64,000 nt of DNA from the NCBI GenBank assembly GCA_002393195.1, contig DGIK01000079.1, forward strand, positions 23,027 through 87,026, given 5' to 3'. This document shows positions 49,701 to 58,273 of the stretch, piece after piece. The DNA is from Bacteroidales bacterium UBA3824. GTDB taxonomy: Bacteria > Bacteroidota > Bacteroidia > Bacteroidales > UBA3824. The notes under the pieces are model-generated. The model was not told the DNA's origin, made no database searches, and worked only from the letters and a program-made list of their open reading frames with translations. The translations under genes and the position numbers were made by a program. How positions within the stretch are numbered: the first letter of the stretch is position 1; each line of letters opens with the position of its first letter.

Positions 49701-52112
49701 TTATTTTCTCTTTTTTACCTTGATTTCAAAATCCTTTGTTATCTTGCAGCCAACATTGTCGATGACGGTTGCGGTGTGCTTGCCGGGCTTGATGCCGTAT
49801 GCCTTGGGCTTTTCCCAAATCTCGTCGCGGTCGGTGATTTGGTACTCGTAAGGCGGTATGCCGCCGTATGCGCGTATGTTGTAAGTGGCGTCGCCAGATT
49901 CGGGTGCGGCGGCGTCGGTGGTTTCGAGCGTCATTTCGAGAGCCTTGTCGGGTTCGTTGACAATCGCCTGACCGTCCATCGAGCAACCTTCCGAATCGCT
50001 GACACTCAACGTGTAATGACCGGCGGAAACGTTTTCACGTACAAGGGAAGTATTGCCGTCGTTCCAAGAATACTTGTAAGGCGGCTTGCCGTTGGTGATT
50101 TCTGCCGTCAATGCGCCCATATTGCGACCCTTGCACGGCGAATTTTTGGCGGAGATGTCAATGGCTATACCTTCTTCGGGCTCAGAAACAATTACAGTCT
50201 CAATGACGGCGCAACCATTGTCATCGAGAAGTTTTACATTATAATTGCCAGCCTTAAGATTTTCATTTACAGGCGGTTTGTTTTTATTATTGATACTAAT
50301 ACTATAAGGCGGAATACCACCCATAGCATTGATGGTAATTGCGCCGTTGCTGCCGCCCTTGCAGGTAACGTCCGTAACATCAGCGGTAAATTTAAGGATG
50401 CTCGCGGGCGCGGTTACGGTGTAGGTCTGCTTGGTGCCGCAACTATTGGCATCAGTTATAGTTACATAATAATTGCCGGGCTTCAGACCCGTTATTGTCT
50501 TGGAGTTTTCGCCGTTTGACCATTCAAAATTATACCCCGGAGTGCCGCCCGACACCTCCAATTCGATGCTGCCCGTAGTGCTGCCGGCGCATTTTACATG
50601 ATTGACATTGGCCGTAACCTCTATGCGCGACAACGGCTGCTTGACCTCCGCCTTGCGCACAAGTTCGCAGCCCCACTTGTCGGCTACCTTCATTGTGTAA
50701 GTGCCGGCGCGGACATTCTCTACCACGCGCTCCACAGGCTGGTCGTCCATCCAAAACTTGTAAGGCTCGTCGCCGCCATTGACATCGAAGGTAATTGCAC
50801 CACGCGCTTGGTCGTAACATATCGAATGATCCACCTTTGGCGACATTGTGAGCGGGATTTTGGGCGACATGACCTCCACAGAATCCCACACAAAACATCT
50901 ATTGGCATCACGGACAATGCAACCATAAACGCCGCTGCCACGGTTGGTGAGTTCGGGGGCTTCGGTGTCGTCCGACCACACTATATAATAAGGAGTAGTG
51001 CCGCCGCTGACCACTGCGCGGAGGTTGGCGTCGTTTGCGCCGTAGCAATGGATGTCGTTGTAGTCGATGTGCATATCGAGACGGTTGTCAGGCTCGTTGA
51101 TGGTGATTGACTTGGTGTCGGTGTTGCCCTTGCAGTCGGTGACGGTGACGGTGTAAGTACCTGCTGTGAGGCTGTCGAGTTTCTTGCCCTTGCCGCCGTT
51201 TGACCATTTGTAGGTGTAATCGGGAGTTCCACCGTTGACAACCACCGTGATGCTGCCAGTCTTGTCGCCCTTGCATTTGACGTCCTCCTTTTCGAGAGTT
51301 ACCTCCATAGGCTGGCGGTGCTGATAGCGCACAAACATCACATTGCCGTAAGCATCAGCCTCCACCTCAACGACTGCAATGCCGCCCTTCTTGGCAAACC
51401 ACCTGTAATACACCGACTTGGTGTAGCTGCCAAATTCGGGCGCGGGTCGCCATCCCATCAAGTGGGAGTTTTTGTAGGCGACAATTTTTTTATAAACGAC
51501 ATTCTTCTCGCGGATTGCCTTGTAGGTGTCAATTGGAGTTTTAATTGTCAATACAGTATCAAACACCGACACGTTGCTCATATCCAGGTCAATGCGCACC
51601 GAATCGGCAAACTGTTGCAATCCGTAACTCGACACGAACTTCTTGCTGATGGAATCGCTCGTGGCGCGTCCCTTGCCAATCGGGAATTTATAAATCACCA
51701 AATCGGTCGGGAATACAAGGACGACGGCGGCTTTGAGTCCGAGATAGTCGTTGATGATGCCCTGCATACGCACCTTCGACGAATCCATCGTGAGAAACTC
51801 CATATTTTTCTTGGTTTGGAAACGGACGAGTTCTGAATTTGGGAACAGGTTTCCGTAACGGCTGCGGTTTTTATTATAATAACGGACAGTATCGTAAGTA
51901 TCAGGTTTCAAATTTGTCAAATCCCAATTCTTATTGTCCAAGTCGCCGAGGCGTAGCTCGCCCTTGTTAAACTTTTTTACGGCATAGATGTAGCCGTCGC
52001 CCGCCCCCGCCATATCGGAGTAGTCGATTACAAAACTTGTATCTATCTGCGCCGCCGCCGGCATCCAAGCCGCCAAAACAGCCGTCAGAATCATAATTAC
52101 CCTTGCTAACAT
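49701..52112 (-). CDS. SprB-repeat surface protein
   Basis: 803 aa. ATG at 52112 gives signal peptide MLARVIMILTAVLAAWMPAA; the in-frame codons upstream lack one. An N-terminal domain of about 260 residues is followed by seven SprB-type repeats, each with a VKCKGDKTGSITVVVNGGTP, YTYKWSNGGKG, GTYTVTVTD pattern of about 75 aa. SprB is the gliding adhesin of Flavobacterium. There is no T9SS sorting domain at the end (it stops in KVKKRK), so how it is exported is open. Divergent from the PorE-like gene. Confidence 0.88.
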   Translation of the reverse strand: MLARVIMILTAVLAAWMPAAAQIDTSFVIDYSDMAGAGDGYIYAVKKFNKGELRLGDLDNKNWDLTNLKPDTYDTVRYYNKNRSRYGNLFPNSELVRFQTKKNMEFLTMDSSKVRMQGIINDYLGLKAAVVLVFPTDLVIYKFPIGKGRATSDSISKKFVSSYGLQQFADSVRIDLDMSNVSVFDTVLTIKTPIDTYKAIREKNVVYKKIVAYKNSHLMGWRPAPEFGSYTKSVYYRWFAKKGGIAVVEVEADAYGNVMFVRYQHRQPMEVTLEKEDVKCKGDKTGSITVVVNGGTPDYTYKWSNGGKGKKLDSLTAGTYTVTVTDCKGNTDTKSITINEPDNRLDMHIDYNDIHCYGANDANLRAVVSGGTTPYYIVWSDDTEAPELTNRGSGVYGCIVRDANRCFVWDSVEVMSPKIPLTMSPKVDHSICYDQARGAITFDVNGGDEPYKFWMDDQPVERVVENVRAGTYTMKVADKWGCELVRKAEVKQPLSRIEVTANVNHVKCAGSTTGSIELEVSGGTPGYNFEWSNGENSKTITGLKPGNYYVTITDANSCGTKQTYTVTAPASILKFTADVTDVTCKGGSNGAITINAMGGIPPYSISINNKNKPPVNENLKAGNYNVKLLDDNGCAVIETVIVSEPEEGIAIDISAKNSPCKGRNMGALTAEITNGKPPYKYSWNDGNTSLVRENVSAGHYTLSVSDSEGCSMDGQAIVNEPDKALEMTLETTDAAAPESGDATYNIRAYGGIPPYEYQITDRDEIWEKPKAYGIKPGKHTATVIDNVGCKITKDFEIKVKKRK

Positions 52113-52294
52113 ACCGTATCGCCGTGTGAAAAATTCAATAATTGCAACGCAAAATAAGCAAAAAAATTGGTAAAAACAGCCATTAAGCATCAAAATATAA
52201 AAAAAACAGAAAAAAAATTTGAGTATTACACAAAAAAGAATAAAATTTGTACCGTATTCTGAATATAAATTATGAATTCATAACAATTAAAAAA

Positions 52295-54289
52295 ATGCGC
52301 AGTATATTTATAGCAGCCGCACTTTTGGCAGCGACGATGGTTGCCAACCCGTCGGATGCTCAAAACAAGAAGGTGGACGCAGCCCTCACCTACTACAACA
52401 GCGGCGAGTACACCAAATGCCGGGATATGCTCATCAAGTATCTCCCGAAAGTGAAAGACCGACCCACAAAAGGTCAGGTGGCGTTTTATTTGGGCGAATG
52501 TAGCCGTCATCTGAGCGACTCACGCAACGCAATGAAATATTACCGTCAGGCAGTACAGGCGAAGTATTCCAACCCGTTGGCGACGCTCTACCTCGCCGAC
52601 GCGCTCAAGATGCGCGGCAACTACGAGGACGCATCGGCGCAATACAGTGCCTTCCACGACCTCGCGCCGCAAGACCCAAGGGGCGAACAAGGCGTGCAGG
52701 ATTGCGAAAACGCCCTCAAATGGATGCAGAAACCCACGCGACACATCGTATTCCCGGCGCGTTGGCTCAACGACAAGGAGGCTGACTTCGCGTCGTGTTT
52801 CGGCACCGACACCACCACTATCTACTTCACGTCGGCGCGTGAATCCGCCACCGGCAACGACAAAAACGCCAATTCGGGTTCATATTACACCGACATCTAC
52901 TTTTCCGAGAAGGACAAGAAGGGCAAATGGTCTATCCCTGTGCCTATCCAAGGCGCGGTGAACACCCCCTTTGACGAGGGTTCGCCTTTCGTTACCGCCG
53001 ACGGCAATACGATGTACTACACATCATGCAAAAACCTCAAAAACCAACAACTCGGCTGCCGCATCTATGTCTCCAAATTGGAAGAAAACCTTTGGGGCAA
53101 CCCTGAGGAAGTGGTATTGTTTGCCGACAGCACGGTTTCGCTCGGACATCCAACCCTCTCCGCCGACGGCAAGACCATCTACTTCTCCTCCGACGCTCCG
53201 GGCGGACAAGGCGGCAGGGATATTTGGAAGGCAACACGCGAGGGCAATTCCAACAATTGGAGCGCTCCCGTAAATCTCGGCAAGGACGTAAACACCGCCG
53301 ACGACGAGGTATATCCCTTCATCGACAGCAAGGGCGTGCTATACTTCTCGTCCAACGGACGCGGCGGTATGGGCGGCCTCGACATCTTCCGTTATTTCTC
53401 CAAAGACGGCAAGAGCTACACCGCAAACCTCACTTACCCTCTCAACTCCGCCGGCGACGATTTCGGATTCCACCTCAATAGCGACGGCAAGCGCGGATTC
53501 CTCTCGTCTAACCGCGAAACCTCCCGTGGCGACGACTTGTACGGATTTTTCCTGCCGCCAATCGAAGTTACAATCGAAGGCATCTGCAAAAACGAAGAGA
53601 CCGGCATAGCCATCAACGACGCCGAAGTACAAATGACCGGCACCGACGGCACACAAATGACCGGCAAGAGCAACGGCGCAGGCAAATTTACCTTCAAGCT
53701 CTCCGAAAACACCGACTATATGTTTGTGGCATCGCACAAGGGCTACCTCAAAGGCATCAGCAAGGAATCCACAAAGGGCTTGACCGAAAACACAACGCTC
53801 CACACCACCATCCTCTTGACGCCGCTCGTTCAGGTAGTTGAGCTCGAAAATATCGAGTACGACTTCAACAAGGCAAACCTCCGCGAAGAATCCAAGATTT
53901 CGCTTAATGTATTGGTTGAGGTTTTGGAAGTTAATGACAATATTACCATCGAGTTGCGTGCCAATACAGACTTCCGTGGTTCAGAGGAGGACAATATGAA
54001 ACTCTCCGAAGAACGCGCCAAGTCGGTAGTAGAATACTTGATTTCCAAAGGCATCAGCCCCGACCGCCTCACCTCTCGCGGTATGGGCGAGAGCAACCCC
54101 GTAACCGTATCGGCAAAGACCGCCGCCAAATATCCCTTCTTGAAGGAAGGCGACGTACTCACCGAAAAGTACATCAACGCCCTGCCCAACAATCAGGACA
54201 AGGAAATCTGCCATCAGCTCAACCGCCGCACAGAGTTTGCAATCACCCGCACCGACTTCAACGAAACCGGCATCCCATTCGGAGATTAA
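52295..54289 (+). CDS. PorE-like OmpA-family protein (TPR-PD40-CnaB-OmpA)
   Basis: 664 aa from the ATG at 52295. Signal peptide 1-22 without a lipobox; TPR helices (about 25-130); a PD40/WD40-like propeller (about 140-400: TTIYFTSARES, GNTMYYTSC, KTIYFSSDAPGGQGGRDIW, GVLYFSSNGRGGMGGLDIF); a carboxypeptidase-regulatory-like sandwich (about 430-510); and an OmpA peptidoglycan-binding domain (about 530-655: IELRANTDFRGSEEDNMKLS, ERAKSVVEYLI). This order is that of PorE, a type IX secretion component that ties the machine to peptidoglycan, but the same order occurs in other proteins. Confidence 0.85.
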   Translation: MRSIFIAAALLAATMVANPSDAQNKKVDAALTYYNSGEYTKCRDMLIKYLPKVKDRPTKGQVAFYLGECSRHLSDSRNAMKYYRQAVQAKYSNPLATLYLADALKMRGNYEDASAQYSAFHDLAPQDPRGEQGVQDCENALKWMQKPTRHIVFPARWLNDKEADFASCFGTDTTTIYFTSARESATGNDKNANSGSYYTDIYFSEKDKKGKWSIPVPIQGAVNTPFDEGSPFVTADGNTMYYTSCKNLKNQQLGCRIYVSKLEENLWGNPEEVVLFADSTVSLGHPTLSADGKTIYFSSDAPGGQGGRDIWKATREGNSNNWSAPVNLGKDVNTADDEVYPFIDSKGVLYFSSNGRGGMGGLDIFRYFSKDGKSYTANLTYPLNSAGDDFGFHLNSDGKRGFLSSNRETSRGDDLYGFFLPPIEVTIEGICKNEETGIAINDAEVQMTGTDGTQMTGKSNGAGKFTFKLSENTDYMFVASHKGYLKGISKESTKGLTENTTLHTTILLTPLVQVVELENIEYDFNKANLREESKISLNVLVEVLEVNDNITIELRANTDFRGSEEDNMKLSEERAKSVVEYLISKGISPDRLTSRGMGESNPVTVSAKTAAKYPFLKEGDVLTEKYINALPNNQDKEICHQLNRRTEFAITRTDFNETGIPFGD

Positions 54290-54430
54290 GAGTGTAATTG
54301 CAGACAGAATCATCCAAATCTTTGCAATTTTTTCAAGTTGAGTATTTGTTTGATTTGTAAAGATTTGCAAGATTTCTCGCGAAGCGACTACCATACCGCC
54401 GCCAGGCGGCAATTATCATTCAAACAAAAA

Positions 54431-54859
54431 ATGATAGACCAAAAGTTCATAGACTTCATCAAGCAACACCACGTGCTGACCCTCGCCACAGCGGCGGGGA
54501 GTCAGCCGTATTGTTGCAACTGTTTCTACTCCTACGACGACACACGCAACATATTCATCGTAAAGACCAACGAAAACACCCGCCACACCCAGGAATTGCA
54601 ACAAAACCCGCGTGTGGCATTGTCTATTGTATTGGAAACAGAAGAAATAGGCAAAATACAAGGCCTCCAAATCACCGGCAAGGCTGTCTTTTATGACGGC
54701 GAACTGCTGCGCGAAGCCACCAGACAATACCTCAAAAGGTTTCCATACGCGGTATTGAAACCCGGCGAAACTCTCGCCATAGAGCCAGATTATATGAAGC
54801 TTACCGACAACAGATTTGGCTTCGGGAAAAAACTTATATGGAACAACGCAAAGAAATAA
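54431..54859 (+). CDS. pyridoxamine 5'-phosphate oxidase-like flavin protein
   Basis: 142 aa from ATG 54431. HHVLTLATAAGSQPYCCNCF and FIVKTNENTRHTQELQQNPR are typical of the split-barrel flavin-binding PNPOx-like group (YhbP/YgaP-type). Such proteins bind FMN, F420 or haem; the substrate is unknown. No neighbour hints at a role. The 54290-54430 gap has a short GC-rich repeat only. Confidence 0.8.
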   Translation: MIDQKFIDFIKQHHVLTLATAAGSQPYCCNCFYSYDDTRNIFIVKTNENTRHTQELQQNPRVALSIVLETEEIGKIQGLQITGKAVFYDGELLREATRQYLKRFPYAVLKPGETLAIEPDYMKLTDNRFGFGKKLIWNNAKK

Positions 54860-54893
54860 TCATTTTATTAGCAATAATTAACAAAAAAAACAT

Positions 54894-54901
54894 TACCTTT
54901 G
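54894..54901 (+). promoter_or_regulatory. -7 box TACCTTTG for the secreted-protein cluster
   Basis: Exact TAnnTTTG 62 bp before the ATG at 54964. Confidence 0.45.
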
Positions 54902-54963
54902 CGGCAAAATACCAAACGATGTAATTACTAAATGAAAAAGAAAAACTAATACAATAAAACATT

Positions 54964-55860
54964 ATGAAACTAATATCAAAATCAACGGCAGCAGCGATTT
55001 CGGCTTCTGCATTGCTCCTGTTGCAGGCTTGCGGCGGCAGCACCACTACCCAAACCACCGGCGACAACGCCAGCAAACCCGCACAGACCACCCAGGAAGC
55101 AGAACAGACCACATTCTACCTCCTCCCCTCTCCCGAGGACATCTTCGCATTTTCCGCCGACAAGCTCAAATATTCGGCAGCTCTCCTCAACCCAACAAGC
55201 CAGGCAGAGACTTACGTAGATACCAAGGCGCGTGAAATCAACTTTGGCGTTTACGTAGCCGACATGGCATACGCAGCAGCATTGGGTCAAAACACCGACG
55301 CTGCCAAGTATATGCAGACCATCAAGGAAACATCTACGCAGATCGGCCTCGAATCCATCTTCACAAACGCCCTCATATCGAGGATCGACAAGTTCATCGA
55401 AAACAAGGATTCGCTCAAAGCAATTGCCAACGACACCTACTACGACATCAAGAAGGAACTCGAAAAAAACAACCGCAACTCCACAATCGCACAGATTTCG
55501 GCAGGCGGCTGGGTTGAGTGCATGTACATCATCACCAATTCCATCGAGCAATTCTCCGAGAGCGACCCCAACATCCAGCACGTAGCCGACGAGAAAAACG
55601 TATTCACGAGCCTTCTCAAATACCTCGGTCAGCACACCGACAAGCCGGGCGTGGCAAACACACTCCGCGACCTCAAACCCATCGAAGAGGCTTACGCACG
55701 TCTCCCCCTCGTGGACGCCGGTCCTTCCACCACAAAATCCTCATCTGAGGACGCCATCGTAATCGGCAAGGACAAGAAGATTCAGATCACCGAAGACCAC
55801 TTCAACCTCCTCAAAGCTCGCATCTCGCAGGTGCGCCAGACCCTCACAGGCAACAAATAA
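54964..55860 (+). CDS. lipoprotein, family not recognised
   Basis: 298 aa. Lipoprotein signal with LQACGGS (Cys23), a Thr/Gln/Ala-rich linker, then helices (FAFSADKLKYSAALLNPT, REINFGVYVADMAYAAALG, RNSTIAQISAGGWVECMYII). The helical body with GVYVADMAY resembles Bacteroidota lipoproteins of unknown function. First of three secreted-protein genes in tandem. Codon use is like its neighbours. Confidence 0.72.
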   Translation: MKLISKSTAAAISASALLLLQACGGSTTTQTTGDNASKPAQTTQEAEQTTFYLLPSPEDIFAFSADKLKYSAALLNPTSQAETYVDTKAREINFGVYVADMAYAAALGQNTDAAKYMQTIKETSTQIGLESIFTNALISRIDKFIENKDSLKAIANDTYYDIKKELEKNNRNSTIAQISAGGWVECMYIITNSIEQFSESDPNIQHVADEKNVFTSLLKYLGQHTDKPGVANTLRDLKPIEEAYARLPLVDAGPSTTKSSSEDAIVIGKDKKIQITEDHFNLLKARISQVRQTLTGNK

Positions 55861-55955
55861 GCCTATTTTTTCACATTTATTATAGGTTGCGGCAAAATAA
55901 ACAACGATTTATTCCGTTTCCAATAATATAACAAACGTAAAAAGGTTTACTAAAT

Positions 55956-56549
55956 ATGAAAACGATTAAGAACTTACTCCTCGGCCTTACAGTGGCGGCG
56001 ATGATGCCCGCCGCCGCACAAGCCCAAAACTGCGCAGACTTCTTCAACTCGCGCACTCCGGCGCCGACGTACAGATACAACCAAGCATCCAAGAGCGCAA
56101 CCTGCTATTCGGGCAGCAAATACAAATTTGTGCTCGAAGTAGCCGCCAATGTAGAATACAGGGTGCAATTCTACGCATCGCCGGTATTCAACAACGAAGT
56201 ACAGGTGAAGATAGTAGAGGGCGAAGGCAACGTACTTGTAGATCTCCCAGGCAAAGTAGATGACGAGCCCAAGAAAGGCATGACATGCCTCCAAGACTAC
56301 ATGGATACAAAAACTAACAAACTCGTGCATCCGTACTTCGACTTCACGTCGCAGAACGCCACAAGGCTCACCTTTATGATTGACATCAAGGACCACATGG
56401 AATACACCGAAGAGCCGGTATATGACGAGTGGGGCACCCTGATTGAGATGAAGAAGAAAGCCGTAATCCCCGAAGGCGGTCCTGAGAAGGTGAAAGGCTG
56501 TTTCACAGTCTATATCATCGACAAGCCCGCCGAGGTTAGCGCGTTCTAA
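55956..56549 (+). CDS. secreted protein, family not recognised
   Basis: 197 aa. Signal peptide 1-24 (MMPAAAQAQ), then a predicted all-beta domain (KFVLEVAANVEYRVQFYASP, EVQVKIVEGEGNVLVDL) with four Cys that may form disulphides. Proline/lysine-rich end. No family recognised. It follows the lipoprotein by 95 bp and is followed by a terminator. Confidence 0.7.
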   Translation: MKTIKNLLLGLTVAAMMPAAAQAQNCADFFNSRTPAPTYRYNQASKSATCYSGSKYKFVLEVAANVEYRVQFYASPVFNNEVQVKIVEGEGNVLVDLPGKVDDEPKKGMTCLQDYMDTKTNKLVHPYFDFTSQNATRLTFMIDIKDHMEYTEEPVYDEWGTLIEMKKKAVIPEGGPEKVKGCFTVYIIDKPAEVSAF

Positions 56550-56593
56550 CCCACTTACAACGCAAAAAAATTTCATTTCTACGCAAACAAAGG

Positions 56594-56632
56594 ACGGACT
56601 TCCAAGAGCAATCGAGGAAGCCCGTTTTTTTA
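56594..56632 (+). terminator. intrinsic terminator after the secreted-protein gene
   Basis: CGGACTTCC pairs with GGAAGCCCG (one mismatch) around a 12-base loop, followed by eight T. Confidence 0.75.
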
Positions 56633-56657
56633 ATGTAAAAAGAAACACAACTTAATT

Positions 56658-57470
56658 ATGAAACAGCTTTTTATAATAACAATCCTCAGCCTCGTCTCCT
56701 GCACAGCAACGCCAATCAACAGCCACCAGACTGCGGAATACACACAAACCCAAGGTACGACAAAGGAAGCCCCCATCCAACAGCCCGCCGACACCATCCC
56801 CCTCGGCGCACAAAAACTTATCCTCTCCTATCCCACCCTCGGTCTCAAATACGCCGACAACAAGATCATCTTCCCCGACGGCGAAGGCATCATTTACGAC
56901 GACGGGCGCAAAAAATCTTTCATCGAACTCCTTGACGACTGCGACATCGAAGATATGTTTTCCATGCAATACGACACGGTATCCACGCCGCCGAAATACC
57001 TCAACGACTGCGGACGCGGACGCTGCGAGGCTCTATACAAAAAAATGTACGGCAACAGTGCCGCCGCCGTCCAAAAGAATCTCGTGAAAGTAAGTTGGTT
57101 TGGGCAGCAAATTCCAATGACCAAGATAAACGGCGTTGCAGACACACTGAAAGTAATCGCCCAAGAACTCGCAAACAAGCCTCATCTTGCAAAATATTTC
57201 GCCCAATCGTCGTCGTTTTATTGGCGGCAGGTGCGCGGTGCCAAACGTCAGAGCGCGCACAGTTACGGCATTGCCATCGACATCAACGTTGCCAACAGCA
57301 CCTATTGGCTTTGGGCAAACAAGGGCAAATCGGAGACCGACACCATCACCTACGCCAACAAAATCCCAATGGAAATCGTAAAAGTATTTGAAAAACACGG
57401 CTTTATCTGGGGCGGACGTTGGTATCATTACGACACAATGCACTTTGAATACAGACCGGAATTGTTGTGA
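56658..57470 (+). CDS. lipoprotein M15-family D-alanyl-D-alanine carboxypeptidase-like
   Basis: 270 aa. Lipobox LVSC (Cys15). The catalytic core is RQSAHSYGIAIDINV (SxHxxGxAxD zinc site) and HYDTMHFEYRPELL (HxE and zinc His), as in VanY/DdpX-type peptidases, with GFIWGGRWYHYDTMH typical of the M15_4 group. It probably trims peptidoglycan peptides in the periplasm. A 190-residue N-terminal part precedes the catalytic domain. Confidence 0.88.
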   Translation: MKQLFIITILSLVSCTATPINSHQTAEYTQTQGTTKEAPIQQPADTIPLGAQKLILSYPTLGLKYADNKIIFPDGEGIIYDDGRKKSFIELLDDCDIEDMFSMQYDTVSTPPKYLNDCGRGRCEALYKKMYGNSAAAVQKNLVKVSWFGQQIPMTKINGVADTLKVIAQELANKPHLAKYFAQSSSFYWRQVRGAKRQSAHSYGIAIDINVANSTYWLWANKGKSETDTITYANKIPMEIVKVFEKHGFIWGGRWYHYDTMHFEYRPELL

Positions 57471-57552
57471 AATTTAATATCTAAAAGAGTCCGTCATCCA
57501 ACGAAAAACAAATAAAAAAGCCAAAAACATTTGCAACAAAAAAAAATATCCT

Positions 57553-57560
57553 TAATTTTG
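57553..57560 (+). promoter_or_regulatory. -7 box TAATTTTG for the HTH gene
   Basis: Exact TAnnTTTG 66 bp before the ATG at 57627. A 23-codon reading frame (57581-57652) lies in between and overlaps the gene start; it may be a leader peptide or chance. Confidence 0.45.
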
Positions 57561-57626
57561 CGACACAGTATAACTGCAATATGACTATGAAAAAAGCAAC
57601 TTTAAAAACTATAGAGCAAAACGACA

Positions 57627-57893
57627 ATGATAACAAACCAATTATTCCGTGAATGTCTTGCTGAAATTCCTGCTGAGGTACGGCGGGGATTAGAAATTTC
57701 GTATGCCGTTGCAGAAAAAATTGCTGACATTATGAAAATTAAAGGCATCAGCAAACGGGATTTTGCAAAAAAAATGCACGTTTCGGAAGTTACGGTTTCT
57801 AAGTGGCTTACAGGACGTTACGACTTTTCATTGTCGCAAATTGCTAAAATATCAAACTTTTTAGGATGTCAGATGATTAATATCTGTAAATAA
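57627..57893 (+). CDS. XRE-family HTH protein (HigA-like)
   Basis: 88 aa. IADIMKIKGISKRDFAKKMHVS and VTVSKWLTGRYDFSLSQIAKIS make a classic XRE helix-turn-helix. Size and ELRRGLEISYAVAEKI-like start suggest a HigA-type antitoxin, but no HigB toxin is adjacent, so it could be an orphan. It is followed at once by the DUF1294 gene (2 bp apart). Confidence 0.8.
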   Translation: MITNQLFRECLAEIPAEVRRGLEISYAVAEKIADIMKIKGISKRDFAKKMHVSEVTVSKWLTGRYDFSLSQIAKISNFLGCQMINICK

Positions 57894-57894
57894 A

Positions 57895-58161
57895 ATGACT
57901 ACTCAATACCTCATCATCTATCTCCTTGCGGTCGGAGTGATTGGAGTCATCTTGCTCTGCACCGACAAGTACAAGGCCACGCACGAAAAATGGCGCATCA
58001 AGGAGCGCACGCTGCACATTTGGGAATGGATAGGCGGCATATTCCTGATGCTGCCCACAATGTACATCATCCGCCACAAAAACCGCAAAGTGGCTTACAA
58101 CTGGATTTCGTGGGCGGCTCTCGTGGCTTGGGTCGCCGGGCTGTGGTATTCTTTCCGTTAA
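57895..58161 (+). CDS. DUF1294 membrane protein
   Basis: 88 aa. About three hydrophobic segments, with CTDKYKATHEKWRIKERTLH and GGIFLMLPTMYIIRHKNRK between them, which is the DUF1294 pattern (DK..A....WRI.E). Function unknown. Confidence 0.85.
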   Translation: MTTQYLIIYLLAVGVIGVILLCTDKYKATHEKWRIKERTLHIWEWIGGIFLMLPTMYIIRHKNRKVAYNWISWAALVAWVAGLWYSFR

Positions 58162-58239
58162 GTCTTGACATTTATAATTGTTTAACCAGATTTTGCCGAT
58201 TAACGGAAAATTTAACCTTTCTATTGCAATTTTTTTTTG

Positions 58240-58247
58240 TAACTTTG
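58240..58247 (+). promoter_or_regulatory. -7 box TAACTTTG for the activase gene
   Basis: Exact TAnnTTTG 26 bp before the ATG at 58274. Confidence 0.55.
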
Positions 58248-58273
58248 CGCCCGAAAACAACAAACAATAAAAA

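Noticed and set aside
57581-57652. 23-codon reading frame before the HTH gene
   Set aside because: It overlaps the HTH start in another frame and has no recognised motif; leader peptide possible but unsupported.
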